DNA from: Hippopus hippopus
Taxonomy: Eukaryota; Mollusca; Bivalvia; Cardiida; Cardiidae
Assembly: GCA_946811185.2 (NCBI GenBank)
Contig: OX328106.1
Span: 7,420,777-7,484,776, forward strand
Direction of reading: 5' to 3'
DNA: 64,000 nt
This document shows, one piece after another, positions 23,249 to 35,589 of the stretch (positions within the stretch are counted from its first letter, which is position 1; each line of letters begins with the position of its first letter). A program made the position numbers and the translations under genes. The notes under the pieces were generated by a model, which saw only the letters and a list, made by a program, of their open reading frames with translations, did no database searches and was not told the DNA's origin.

Positions 23249-23739
23249 TGATGTTTGTGTGGGAAAGTAGCCACATAACATACCAAAAAAGATTAATCAG
23301 AAACGGTAAGAGATGAACAAAGTATCTTTGAGAACAGACGCATGGAATTAATTTTCGTGATATATGCAGAATAATCATTGCAATGATTCAAATCAGGTGA
23401 CCGTGTGGATTTCAATGACGTAGCCAGTATTTGTCGTGAAGGCGGTACCCAGCATGTGGTCCCGTAACTCAAAAAGTCATTAATTATCGCTTTAGTTTGG
23501 TCCCCAGCGTGACCTATCCTGTTAAATGGACCCGAAACGATATAACAAGAACTTGACAATAAGTTGACTATGGTATCAAACAGTGCTAAAGATAACTTTA
23601 AAGACATAAAAGAATTGTTCAAAGCGATTACCACTTAGGTGCTAATTATTAACAAAACACCTACAAACTCCTTTTTTCCAATAACGCATGGAAGGTTAAA
23701 TGTAGTATTGGAGGACAAATTTTCAAAGCAAACTCTTAT
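23249..23739. other. Nothing recognised
   Basis: A short minus-strand open frame of 113 codons lies at 23634..23293, with no recognisable family. It is probably fortuitous. Confidence 0.25.
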
Positions 23740-23985
23740 GCTTTTATGTTTCTATTGATTGATTGATTGATTGAATTGTGTTTTACGCCACGTTCAACAT
23801 TATTTCAGTGGTATCACGGCGACATCTCACATATTCATGTATGCCCTGGGTTTCACCATGAACTAGGCCGGGGCTCTGAAGTGTCTTTCCAAAGGACACT
23901 CCCATAAAAAGCAAAGTGCGTCCAGTGAGGCGCGAACCCCGGGCCTACAATTTACCTCTGAGGTACTCAGGACCCAATGTGTCTA
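23740..23985 (-). mobile_element. tRNA-derived SINE with TTGA tail (minus strand)
   Basis: On the minus strand a tRNA-like head (GGGGTTCGCGCC as B box, 23930-23945) leads into AGGACACTTCAGAGCCCCGG and a domain ending GGCGTAAAACAC, then a (TCAA)n tail at 23754-23774. Confidence 0.6.
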
Positions 23986-23996
23986 CAGAAAAAGGC

Positions 23997-24200
23997 TATT
24001 TTTCTACAAGACGACAAAGTTTTAGATTTGCAAGAATTTGCAGACGACAAATAAATGCCTCTTAAATGATTGAATTAGGTTTTGGAAATAGAGTAAAGTT
24101 GTGGGAAAAGGAGAAAGGGCTGGTTACCAATATTTTCTACTATTTCCACAATTTTTACAAAAGAATAATTTAAACTTGAGATCGTTTGGTAGAGGGTTAA
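23997..24200 (+). mobile_element. Family A MITE, diverged
   Basis: AGACGACAAAGTTTTAGA, GGAGAAAGGGCTGG, ends TTTGGTAGAGGGTTAA. Confidence 0.7.
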
Positions 24201-24477
24201 GAAACCATTATGAGGCAAGAAGAAATTACTTGAGACAACCAATTTATTTTTTCCTTTGTGTTATTCGGCATATCGGAAAAATCAGCTATTCGTACCGATT
24301 TTGAATTTGTCGTTTGTAGGTGCTTTCAATTTGAAACAATCTGTAATATGCTGTTTTCGGAAGATAATTTTTTTTTTCTCTCCACGTGAGAAAAAACAAA
24401 TCATATTTTAGAAGAACAATGAAAAAAAAAAAAAATTAAATGTGGGGGAAAGGCGATTGTCTGTGACACAAACCGCT

Positions 24478-24580
24478 TGATACAAAGTGGGGTAGAGCGT
24501 CGGCCTCTCAGACCAAAGGTTCTGGGTTCGAATCCAAGGATGTGCGGGGTACTACTGACATCACGACGCGAGTACTGGTT
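24478..24580 (+). mobile_element. tRNA-headed SINE fragment
   Basis: GGGGTAGAGCGTCGGCC (A box) and GGTTCGAATCC (B box) are followed by GCGAGTACTGGTTCCG, then family E sequence. The same head occurs at 27140 and, inverted, at 25010. Confidence 0.55.
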
Positions 24581-24770
24581 CCGTATTCTCCAACAATTCA
24601 TAAGAATATTCTTAGTCTGATCCAGATTTAGAAAGTAACACAACTTCTGATTGGCTAAACCAAATGGTTTAGCCAATCAGAAATTGTGTTACTTTCAAAT
24701 GTAGAAAATTAATGAGAATGAGACAAAGAATGTTCTTAAATATGGTTTGTGTATACGCACCCTGGTTTAA
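24580..24770. mobile_element. Family E MITE
   Basis: AAAGTAACACAACTTCTGAT / ATCAGAAATTGTGTTACTTT are arms around TTGGCTAAACC-AAATGGTTTAGCCAA. Outer sequence matches 145-330. Confidence 0.7.
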
Positions 24771-24779
24771 GTTTCCAGG

Positions 24780-25095
24780 AAGCAACCATCGAGAGTGATT
24801 ACTATAAGTAGTGAGAACTTGTTTAACATTCGATGTAAAAAACGAATAAGTTTAAAGCAAGATTAGTGTAGCTAAACATATTCAATTTACATCAATTCAG
24901 AAACAGGTTCTTGCAATTTACACTAATCTCTCTCGATTCTGCTACCTGGGAACTACAGCAGTACTCGCGCCGAATGTATTGGTAAATGAACAGTCTCAAA
25001 GCGGACACCCAAGCCCGGGTATCGAACTCGGGACCTTACAGTTATGAGGCCGACGCTCTATCTCACAACCACGGACACCACAGCAAGTTGGTTTC
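24780..25095 (-). mobile_element. tRNA-headed SINE, minus strand
   Basis: The reverse complement of 25015-25080 reads as a tRNA-like head (ATAGAGCGTCGGCCTCAT, GAGTTCGATACCCGGGC). The body extends to lower coordinates and includes GCGCGAGTACTGCTG and two inverted AATTTACA-type segments. Confidence 0.5.
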
Positions 25096-25330
25096 TATAG
25101 TTGATTCATAAATGATGCGTAAAGCCGCTTTCAACATTATTTCAACATTATTTCAATCAGACCGACAGCTCACTTATTCATATGTTTCCTTGCCTTTACC
25201 AGTCATAAGCTATTTAGTATATATGTCTTCTAAATATTATATGAAATATCTCTTTACCCAAATGTGCCTGCAGATCTTGGTCTACATCGTCTAAGGAATT
25301 TGTTCATGTTTCCCTCTGTCAATAATAGGG

Positions 25331-25775
25331 TTAACCCTTTACCACACAATCCCGATTTTTAAAGACCTGGAGGAAGAAGCATCTTGAAAACATTGTGGAA
25401 AAAGGAGAAAATGCTGGAAACTAGCATTTTCTCCTTTTTTCACAATGTTTTCTACCCTTCAAAAGACAAATTTCAGTTTATAGTTCATACTTAATTTGTC
25501 GTCAGGAAATGCTTTCAATTTGGACAAGTCTTTAATCTCGTCATGTGGTTGAGGGTTAAGTCTACCTAAAAACAAAATTGTAGATATGTCAAAATTGGGA
25601 GCATTTGCAAGTTAAATGTGAGGAGGGATTGAGGATTGAAAAAGCAGAAAAAAAATGTGGCAAGAGGAGAACTATTTATTAGCAATTTCTTATTTTTCTA
25701 ATGCTGTTTTTAAAGGGCCTTCAGCCTTTAAGGCCGTTAAAACTTGAAATTATTCTGAATTGAAGTGGGGTTTTG
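25331..25775. mobile_element. Two family A MITEs sharing a TTAA
   Basis: 25331-25559 (229 bp, minus orientation, TTAACCCTTTACCACACAAT) is intact. 25556-25775 (plus, diverged) starts from the same TTAA at 25556-25559. Confidence 0.75.
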
Positions 25776-26111
25776 TAATTGTAAAAGTTAAACTTTAATG
25801 ACAATAACATACAGAGGTAATATTCTTTACTGGCTGATACTTAACGCCTCTAAGTCATGCCTCGTTCTGGGACAGGAAGTGACGTAATATCTTCGACTTG
25901 AATTATGGTCCTCAGGAAATAAAAAGGGGCTAGGCGTGACTAAATCTTTTCAGTGGAACGCAAATGTTTACTTGTTGTGGCATTCCGATTTCCATGGCTA
26001 ATTATTCATGTCTTGCTGTTGCGACTTGGAATTTATGAAGACGGGATAAAGACCCATCCCCCACCCACACTCATTTTCTGATAGCAGAGGTAGTAAAATC
26101 ATGGAACGTCC
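25776..26111. promoter_or_regulatory. Repeat-free, motif-rich segment upstream of Nkx6
   Basis: Contains AGGAAGTGACGTAAT (ETS/CREB-like), TTGTTGTGGCATTCC (RUNX- and TEAD-like) and GGCTAATTATTCATG (homeodomain-like). It stands out against the MITE background about 5.8 kb upstream of Nkx6. Regulatory function is inference. Confidence 0.25.
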
Positions 26112-26582
26112 TTAACCCTTTTGCCAAACAACAAGTGTTCGAACGACCCTGAATACGAGTGTTTTTGAAAATATTGTAGAAAAAGGAGAAAATGCTGATA
26201 ACCAGCATTTGCTCCTTTCTGCTCAATGTTCTTTACACGTTCAGTCACATGTCTCAGCATTTAAGCCACATACCGTTTTTCGTCTGCAAATGCTTTCAAT
26301 TATGACAAGTCTTAAATGTTGTCCTCTACCAGGGAGTTAACCTATTACCACACATTTCCAAGCTTTAACGACCTTGACAAAGAAGGTTTTTGAAAACATT
26401 GTGGAAAAAGAGGGGAAATGCTGCAAACCAGCATTTTCTCCTTCTTTTCCAACAGTGTTTTCTACACGTTTAGAGACAAGTTTAAGCATTTGAATCACAT
26501 ACCGGTACCATTAATTTTGTCGTCTGCAAATGCTTTCAATTTTGACAAGTCTAAAATGTTGTCGTCTGGCAGAGAGTTTAAA
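26112..26582 (-). mobile_element. Two family A MITEs sharing a TTAA
   Basis: 26112-26340 (229 bp) and 26337-26582, both in minus orientation. The junction GGGAGTTAACCTATTACC uses one TTAA for both. Both carry the same variant region (TTTTGTCGTCTGCAAATGC). Confidence 0.85.
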
Positions 26583-26604
26583 CAAATCTGAAACAGCCGA
26601 CTAT

Positions 26605-26900
26605 GACACTATTTTTTTTTTTAACAATAAAACATTTTATTGAAGACTTAGGCCTCCGGCCCATTACATATGAACATAGCAGCATGATACATATACATAC
26701 AACACCAGAAATGTACATATACATGTACGAATATAAATAGAAGAAGTACAAGTTTAAACACCGTCAAAAGGAGATATTCGTGTATCACATCATGGCAACA
26801 TGACTAAAGGTTCAAACACGTGAATAAACACGAAAACGTTTTGGAAAAAATACAGTACATGTTTACACACTTTTTCTCGTACGTGTATGGAAAGAGTGCT
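26605..26900 (-). repeat. Retrocopied 3' end, probably of a LINE (minus strand)
   Basis: A T-run at 26610-26621 corresponds to a poly(A) on the minus strand. Just before it lie TTTATTG (AATAAA complement) and ATGGGCCGGAGGCCTAAG. I recall this kind of terminus from molluscan non-LTR 3'UTRs, but cannot confirm it. Confidence 0.35.
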
Positions 26901-26918
26901 AAAAAAGGATACATACAT

Positions 26919-27140
26919 TTAACTCTTTACCAAACGACAAAATTCTGGACTCGACCGTGGTGAAAGGATTTGCAGACGACAAAATAAATGTTGTTCAAAC
27001 GATGATTTCTGTCTGTGATGTGGTAAAAAACATTGTGGGAAAAGGAGAAAATACTAGTTACTAGCATTTTCTCATTTTCCCGCAATGTTTTCCAGAACCT
27101 TCTTCAGAGTCGTCAAAACTGGGGATTGTGTTGAAAAGGA
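26919..27140 (+). mobile_element. Family A MITE
   Basis: TTAACTCTTTACCAAACGAC through GGAGAAAATACTAGTTACTAG. The right end is replaced by SINE sequence at 27141. Confidence 0.8.
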
Positions 27141-27330
27141 CGACAGTAGTCTTGGGGTAGAGTGTCAGCCTCTCACATCAAAGGTATATGGTTCGAATCT
27201 CGTGACGAGTGGGCTTACCTTTGGAACCACGAACATTACGGCGCGTGTACTGGTTAGGGTTTCATAGAGGCAATTATCCAGAGTGATAAATATAAAAGTA
27301 ACCGTATCAGCAAATGCAATTTAGTCTATG
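27141..27330 (+). mobile_element. tRNA-headed SINE
   Basis: GGGGTAGAGTGTCAGCC and GGTTCGAATC boxes are followed by GGCGCGTGTACTGGTTAGG and a body like that at 24780-25095. It begins directly at the end of a family A MITE. Confidence 0.5.
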
Positions 27331-28052
27331 ATCATTATTCTACATATTGTTAAAAACCAAAAAATGTCATATGTTTATGCAACTCATTGTCGAAAAGGAA
27401 GCAGTTGACGCTAAAAATAATGTGTTCGAAATTACATGTAGACTGTAAAGTGATGGTTTTTTACGGTAACACATGAAAAAGCAAAATGCCAGTGTGCACA
27501 ACAAAAGGATTATCCCCCTTTCGAATCTATTTGCTAAGGTGTGAACAAGCGCCACAAGGTATCAATCAAAAGTAGCAACCCTTGTACATTACTGCCATAT
27601 ATGGATGCTGCCAATAAGACCTCAGAATATGCATATCCACCGTTTTTACCTTTTTTCTTTTGGATACTAATCGCAAGAAGTGGGCAAAAGCAAGCTAAAA
27701 CATCTGCGCCGAAAAATAGTGGCCCATGCAGAATTCCGTAGTTTTTGCATATTTAGTTTTATGCACGAGACAGCAACACATTCGTGAGCATTCCGCCGAG
27801 CACGCTATCTTTATGACAATTTGGGAGGAGTTGGTACAATTCATAAATACGGAACGGCTCTTTTTATTTTAGACAAACGAAGTTTTATGGGGTTTTAGAT
27901 GGAGAAAATCTCGCCAAATACGGGTCTCTGGTTGGACGAAAAACTAGGTCGATCACCAAAAACCGAAATCGGTCAGATGAACTCTCATTTCTTTCTTGCG
28001 AATTATGGAGTAAGAAAAACACACAGTGATTACAGTAAAAACAAAACCCGCA
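27331..28052. other. Flank of the Tc1-like relict, no gene
   Basis: No supported coding frame. It may include transposon ends, which I could not delimit. Confidence 0.3.
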
Positions 28053-28985
28053 ATGCCAAGACTATCTGAACTTCATCGAATTTAGGCGTTGATGATGCTT
28101 TGTAGAGGCGAGTCTATAGATAATATTGCTTGGGCAGAAACACTATCAGTAATCTGCAAGCAAGGTTCCAGCAAACAAGCGAAGTTGAAGATCAGCCTCG
28201 AAGCGGCCGGCTTCACGTTACTGACGTCAGATTAGACCGTCACTTGGAACTGACGTACACCAGACGTCGATTCCAAACGGCTGCTGCTACAGTGAGACAG
28301 TACGGTATAAGCAAGGACACCGTTCTGAGGCGTCTTCGTCAATATTTTCGGCTCATATGACCAAGACGGCCTTACGTTGGGAGCATACTCACTCGAGGTC
28401 ATCGCGTTGCTCATCTTAACTGGGCGCGACAACACATCTCCTTTGGCAAAGGCGTCATTGGAAGAAACTGTTTTCCCTGACGAATCTAGGTTTAATCTTA
28501 GTTACGATGATGGTAGATGAAGAGGCGAGCGATTTGCTAACGCCTTCCTTGTTGAAAGAAACAGGTTTGGCGGGGGCAGCGTGATGTTACGAGGTGGGGT
28601 AAAGGGGAATAGGAAAACCGACCTGGTAATTGTAAATGGCAATATCACTGCTGCTGTGTACATAAATCAGGTGTTGAGACCTGTAGCTGTTCCATTCATC
28701 AGCCAGCATGCTCCTGCCACATTGATGCATGACTATGCGCTTCCACATACGGCTCACATTACGAAACAATATCTGAATGCAAATAGTGTTAACGTCTTGC
28801 CTTGGCCTGCGGTTTCTCCAGACCTAAATCTCATTGAGCATATGTAGGATCTTCTTGGTCGTAGAGTAAGATCAAGGCATCATGTAAACAATTTGCAGAA
28901 GATAGAGCATGCTCTGCAGGTCGAATGGAATAACATTCCTCCGTACTATGTTACGTCGATTCCATGAGACGTCGTATTGTACAGG
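28053..28985 (+). pseudogene. Tc1-like transposase pseudogene (DD34E type)
   Basis: From the ATG at 28053 the frame starts MPRLSELHRI and soon hits stops. It then continues in other frames: EVEDQPRSGRLHVTDVRLDR and FQTAAATVRQYGISKDTVLR (HTH linker), VFPDESRF (first Asp), LMHDYALPHTA (second Asp) and SPDLNLIEHM (Glu). A stop replaces the Trp usually found after EHM. The three catalytic positions are recognisable, but several stops and frameshifts make it inactive. I did not resolve terminal inverted repeats. Confidence 0.8.
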
Positions 28986-29279
28986 TAATACGTAAAAATG
29001 GAGGTCACACCCGATATTAATGAGATTGTCACAACTACGCAGTTAGGGGAGTCTTTAACCTTAATTTTACTCACAATAACACCAGTATCACTATTTGTGT
29101 ATTTTTGATTTTGACCCCTACTACGCTTTAACGATCAACACACGTCTATACAAATCGCTATTTGAAAAAAAGAAAAACATCTCTTAGGAAATAAGATAAG
29201 CTGAAATTCTGTACCAAACTTATTTACTTTCATTCATGGATCCCTTGAAAAATAGTCTAAAATTCTTTGGAACAGTCTT

Positions 29280-29380
29280 TTTTACGTCTGAGTATATAAA
29301 TGCACGTTCTGTGCAGTCTGATCTTGATCTATTCCTTCCGCAAAAGTCCCCGTTTTCACCTATGACGCTGAAATGGCTAA
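29280..29380 (-). mobile_element. Family B core fragment
   Basis: GCACGTTCTGTGCAGTCTGA and TTCCGCAAAAGTCC are recognisable; the ends are lost. Confidence 0.5.
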
Positions 29381-29430
29381 GTGCAAACAACCTCTTCTCT
29401 AGAAGTCATTCTTTCCCCGCATCATAACGG

Positions 29431-29664
29431 CTGTAAATCTTTACCAGACGACAAAATTTAAGACTGGTTCATACCAAAAACATTTGGAAACGAGAAATGC
29501 ATTGTGGCCTAAGTGACGGGATATGTCTTTGATAGGGTAAAAACATTGTGTTTAAATAAGAAAATGCATGTTTTGATAACTTTCTTATTTCTTTTCCCAT
29601 AAACGTTTTCGGAAATCTTCTTCGACAGGATACTATAAACTCGTGACCGTTTGGTAAAGAGTCT
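29431..29664 (+). mobile_element. Family A MITE, diverged
   Basis: TAAATCTTTACCAGACGACA to CGTTTGGTAAAGAGTCTAA, with a rearranged hairpin. Confidence 0.65.
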
Positions 29665-30334
29665 AAGCAAATAAATCTGACAAGAAATTTTGGCAGCCCT
29701 CGACTTCCTCATATTGTTACAATCAAGAGGAGTCATACCGGATGACGACGATTGTCAAAATATACGAAATTATTCGGGAAAAATATTAAACAGTTCCTTT
29801 CAAAAAGGCTTCTACGAGAATAAGATGCACAAAAGCGTCCAAGTCACTTAGGATGATTAGAGCGTGCCGACTGACGCTCGTCATCGAGAAGAACAATGCA
29901 TCGGGATATTCTGAAAGGATTGTATGCTGTTGTGTGACGCCGAATATATCCGTTCTGGTATTGTTACTCTACTTTTTGTTAATGAAATTTTGAAAAACTT
30001 TCATAAACGTTTTAATCAGTAAGGAATCCAACGAGATCCAGATTTAATAAATATTGTCTGCTCCGGAAATATGATTGAATGAGCTTTTATAGACCGAAGA
30101 AATAAGTGCTCCAACATATCATGGTTTTATGGAGACAATCGGCCAGTGGATCCCTCAACTCCCAAGTCTCCGACAAAAAAAAAAAACATGTTCAGAGTAA
30201 TAGCAGATGTTGTTTTGTATGGGTATATAATTGATCGTGAATGTGTATCTTAGTTTTATAACTTCTAAAACATTAGGTCACTGTCCACAGAGCCTGTCCT
30301 CTTTAGTTTTTAACCTTACTATAAGAATAGACAA
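29665..30334. other. Nothing recognised
   Basis: AT-rich, no supported frame. Confidence 0.3.
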
Positions 30335-32930
30335 AACCTGGAAGTGGGCAAAAGAAGTATTTTTAAAAATTATAAATAAATGCCTTCAAACTGAAAAAGT
30401 AATTCCCAAGAAATAACATAAGGTTCAAAGTTTAAAAATACTGGTTCTACTACTAAAAAAAGCTTCAACAGCAACAATAGCAAAAACCCTACTACATGCA
30501 TTCCATTTCAAAGGTATTTCACGAAATAAAGATATAAGACTATGTAAGTTTAATAAACCCCTTACATGCCAAGATGATCAAATTGATATCTTTTATCTGT
30601 ATATAAGGCCTAAATATTGCATCAACAAAACTGATTCTGTCAGTTTATTAATCAAAAAGTATCAAACAGTGTAGATCAACGATCAGGATGCACATTCTAT
30701 GTCGTCAAATCTTGACCTATGCTGTTTTCAAAAGCAGTTTGAAAGGCATTCTATCTTTGATATAATATGAAAATAAATGTTGATCATAAATAATGTGTGG
30801 TTGACTGTTACTTCAGCCTTAAATTGCTAAACAAATGGAATTTTCTCAATCAGGAAAACAGACCAAACATTGTAATTTCAAAGGTGTTTTTGCCAGATTA
30901 TTTCACAAATAAAAGACAGTGTAGACACCGGATCAGACTCTGCAATCTGATGAAATCTATACTGTCTGCAGTGTCTCTTATCATGATCAACATTGTTTTT
31001 AATAACAAGATGAAGATTGGGCTCTATTGGTTATGATATGAGAAGCAACGATTTTGCTGACGTTCTTGATGTCTCAGCACGTAGCCTACGTTTTCTCTGT
31101 CCTTTATTCATGCCGTTGGTACATTTGTACATGATCCTTTACCATCTGTAGATATTTTTCTATTCAGATTTGTCCTTCCTCTCTCTGTATGAAAATTTTG
31201 TAAGCCTTTAATCTCTGTGAGTTCGAGATTCTGCTGCCAAGTGATCCAAATCAGTTACATGATGTAAAGAGGTAACAGACATCTTGAAGTTGCCAGCGCC
31301 TCTTATTGCTCGTTCTCGTTCCAGTGCTTCCCTGTCGATAATTTTTCCACATTTCAATTAAACTTGTTAATTCTCATGCCCGCTATAAAACGGCAGCTTA
31401 TAGGACATGGGTTGTACTTTCTGAATTGTTGTTTGTCCAGTTTAGCTTAATTTTTCCTCTTCTCACTAGTTCTCTAACATTAATTTCTAATAGCAGTAGT
31501 AAACGATTATCAAAATGTTCACGAAATGTCTTTTCATGTACGGGTTTGTCTATCTTGCCAATTGAATTAAGTATGTTCTGAACGTATACATGGTTTGAAT
31601 CTATCAGACCATCATTTCCAAATATTTTGGTCAGCAGCTCCTGTCTGTCTATTACTGAAATTCCCACTTCATCTTCAATGTACCAGTTTGCATTCTGTTT
31701 TAAGTGCCGCGTACACAAGACATGCTTGGCACCACGAAAACAACGTTTGGTTGTAGTCTTCAACGCAGGTTCTTCGTTGTTATTAATGGTGAGAATCGAA
31801 AGTTCTGACAGGTTGTCTGCATTGCCGTGAAAAAAAAAAAAACCAAAACAACTATACATGCCTTTGAAGTACTGTTAGTATGTATGTATGAAGGTTGGCC
31901 CTATGCAAATCGTATGTCCAGTTAGGGGCTTTTTCCTTTCAACGGATAACTCTATATATACAGTTGCTGTCACAAAGAAATCCATAAGGTTATATGTTTT
32001 GTCAATGCCTGAACTGCCCCTTGTTCTTTACAAAAATCTCTTCATGTCCGTGATTTGTTAGGTCGTAAATGATGTTACCACTGGATGTTGTAATCCTTCC
32101 CTGGGCTTTACCCTTTCTACAAATGTATTTTTTTTTTTACCATTTCTTCAACTTTCACAATGTTGTCTGCTGCATTAGTTCCTTCAATTGAGCCCTGTTT
32201 TCGATTAAAAGAATGTTAAAAGTTTTTTAATTGTTTTTCATTTCTTTGTTTGTCACAATAATTTGCGATTTCTGAAATATTCAACCTTCAACATTCTTGA
32301 CTGAATCATGTACAAGTAACGATTTTAATGTTTTTTTAACCTCAGGCTTTGTATGTACATACATGGAACATTGGTCTTTCTGTTTGGTGTTACCATGACA
32401 CTTTCGTTTTGAAAATTCTCCAGTATACTCTTCCATGACCGTTTTGTCCGTTAAATATTGCATATAAGGAGGTTTATTTTGCAACCAAGTCATTCTCCTG
32501 TAGTACTGACATGGGCCAGCAGGGGAGGCTTCCAGAATCTGATATAATATGTGTACTTTGAGAACAAAATATTACCGAGGCTGGGGCTCAAATGGAATAT
32601 ACAAACGGAATATTATGGTGTACTAATTTTCCTGGTCCTTGCATTTGATTCGTGTAGCGTGTGAAAATTTGTCATCCTGCAAGACCAAAGGTACAGCATA
32701 ATATTCCTTTTATTTTATAGCTACAACTTTCAACGACAAAATATCTCAATTATTTACATGTAATTCGGTATATGGGTTACTAGTAGTCGGTAGTAGTTTC
32801 GTTTCTTATGAGTGGCGGATGAATATTATTGCGTAACGTTTTGACAAATCAAATCGCAAATCAATGCAGGCGTATTCCATGCACAAAACTCTTAACATAC
32901 CGTATTTGAAACCGGAATGTATTTTTACAG
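30335..32930 (-). mobile_element. MULE-like DNA transposon relict, copy 1 of a tandem pair
   Basis: The minus-strand frame at 31859..31398 carries LTINNNEEPALKTTTKRCF and AKHVLCTRHLKQNANWYIED. This matches the MULE transposase domain pattern (a DGE-like acidic site followed by AKHLLC..HLKQN). Further frames at 32493..32281 (NKPPYMQYLTDKTV, KRKCHGNTK) belong to the same element. Stops separate the pieces. The copy includes an extra ~225 bp at about 30730-30960, with family B-like palindrome pieces that the second copy lacks. Confidence 0.6.
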
Positions 32931-32984
32931 TTTGTTTATTCTCTTGTGTGTAATATTTTATCCGCATGCGACGCATGTACTTGA

Positions 32985-35200
32985 GCCAAAAGAAGTATTT
33001 CAAAAACAAAATGAATAAATAAATACCTTCAGATTGAAAACCAGTTCTTAAGAAATGACGTAAGTATAAAAAATTGAAAATACGGGACCTACTACTTTTA
33101 AAAGCTTGAACAACAACAAAAACAGCAAAAAGCCTACATGCAGTTCATTTCAAAGGCATTTCGCGAAATAAAATAAGACTATGTAAGTTGAATTAATCCT
33201 TTGCATGCCAAGATGATCAAATTGATATCTTTTATCTGTATATAAGGCCTACATATTGCATCTACAAAACTGATTCTGTCTGTTTATTAATCAAAAAGTA
33301 TCAAACAGGGTGGATCAACGATCAGGGTGCACATTCCGTGTCGTCTGTGCAGTTTGATGATATTTGTACTGTCTGCAAACGGTCTCTCTGTACATGCATA
33401 CAGTTTGTTCGATCTACATTTTTTATAATTAGATTGAGATCTACTGGTTATGGTATGAAAAGCGTCCGTTTTGCTGACGTTCTTGACCTCTCAGCACGTT
33501 TACGTTTTCTCTGGTTGTCCCTTTTCCCTGTCGTTTGTGTATTTGTGCATGATCTTGTACTATCTGTAGATATTATTTGACTTAGATTTGTCTTTCCTCT
33601 GTCTGTATGAAGTTTTTTAAGCCTGTTCCCTCTTTCAGTTCGAGATACTGCTGCCAAGTGATCAAAATAAGTTAGATGATGTAAAAAGGTTACAGACATC
33701 TTAAAGCTGCCAGCACCTCTGCTCGTTCTTGTTCCAGTGTTTCACTGTCGATGATTTTCTCCACTTTTCAATTAAACTTGTTAATTTTCATGCCTGCTAT
33801 GATACAACAGCTTTCAGGACATGGTTTGCACTTTCTGAACTGTTGTTTGTCCAGTTTGGGCTTATTTTTCCTCTTCTCATCGGTTCTATGAAATTAATTT
33901 CAAATAGGGATGGTAAACGATTATCAAATTATTTACGAAATGTCTTTTTATTTACGAGTCTGTCTATCTTGTCAGTCAAATTTCGTATGTGAAATACACG
34001 TATGTTCTGAACGTCTACATTGTTTGAATCTTTCAGACCACAAGTTCCAAATGTTTTGGTCAGCAGCTCCTGTCTGTCCCTTAGTGAAATTCCTACTGTA
34101 TCTTCCTTGTACCTGTATGCATCATTGTTTTAAGTGCGGCGTACACAAGACATGCTTGGTACCATGAAAACAACGTTTAATAGCAGTCTTGAATGCGGGT
34201 TCTTTGTCGCTACCGATGGTGAGAAATGAAGGTTCGTGATCTGACAGGTTGTCTGCAATGTGAAAAACAGAACCATAATAATGTCTTTGAAGTACTGTTA
34301 GTGTGTATGCAGGATGGCCCTATGCAGATCGTATGTCCTGTTTGGGGCTTTTTCCTTTCAACTGATAACTCTTTATATACAGTTGCTGTTTCAAAGAAAT
34401 CCCCAAGGTTATCTGTGTTGTCAATGCATAAAACTACCCCTTGTCCTTTACAACAAAATCACCTCATATCGATGATTTGTTGGGTTGTAAATAATGTAAC
34501 CACCGAATGTTGTTATCCTTCTATGTGCTCAACAATTTTCACAAATGTATTTTTGTCAGTATTTCCTCAACGTTTATTATGTTATCTGCTGCATCAGTTC
34601 CTGCATTTGCTCCCTGTTTTCGATTTAAAGAGTGCTTAATGTTACGTAATTGTCTTTCATTTCTTTGTTTGTCACAATCATTTACGATTTCTAAATTCAT
34701 TTGTCTTTCATTTTTCTTGTTGGAATCTTGTACAAGTAAAGATTTTAATTTTTTTGTAACCCTAGGCTTCATGCGCACATACTTGAAGCACAGCCTATCT
34801 GTTTTGTGTAACCATGACACTTTCTTTTTGGACATTCTCCAATATACATGTACACTATTGCCGTTGTGCCCGGTAAATGTTGCATATACGGCGGTATATT
34901 TTCAAACGAAGTCACTCTTCTGTGATACCAACATTGGTCAGCAGGGGAGGCTTCTAGAATCTGATATAATCTGTGTACTTCAAGAACCTCGTATTTCTGA
35001 GGCTGGGCCTTCTTTGAAAAATACATAGGGAATATTATGATGTAGTAACTTTCCTGGTCCTTGTACATGTATTTGATTTGTGCAGCGTGAGAAAATTTGC
35101 CATCGCGCAAGACAGCAGCGAGAAGCAAATACAAACACCAGGAATGTTACTGCAACATAATATTCCTTTATTATATAAATGTACCTTCAACGAAAAATAT
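32985..35200 (-). mobile_element. MULE-like DNA transposon relict, copy 2 of the tandem pair
   Basis: The nucleotide sequence parallels copy 1 at an offset of about 2.64 kb on the left and 2.42 kb on the right. The minus strand encodes SFLTIGSDKEPAFKTAIK and RCFHGTKHVLCTPHLKQ (MULE core), then RTKPRVTKKLKSLLVQDS, KRKCHGYTK and PPYMQHLPGTTA. There are many stops. Long plus-strand open frames over this interval are shadows of it. Confidence 0.6.
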
Positions 35201-35589
35201 TGCAATTATCATAGCTTAAACATAATTTATTCGATAGATTTACATGTATTATATAAAGTACAACAATAGCAATATGAAAAGGACTGGAACGAAAGCATAA
35301 AAGCTGATATAGTTCCAATCCCTAACGCAACCATGCCATATATCAACTATATTAAATCAAATCAAAATTAAATAAAGTTCAGAATTTCAAACTGATAATG
35401 AAAACATCAAAGATTGACAACAAAAATAAAATGAAAGAAGAATTGATAATTGGTGACTGAGCGGAGTATAAATTAAAAAAACAAAGAAAAGACAAAAAGC
35501 TTGCGTATATGTATCCAAGTCCGCCACAGTACAACGTGAGAAGAGAGGAAAAAAAGACCCAACACTATACAAATTGGAGCTCAAGTTAA

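Noticed and set aside
34226..35028. Long plus-strand open frames of 137 and 173 codons
   Set aside because: They are antisense shadows of the MULE-like relict, whose minus-strand translation shows real transposase motifs.
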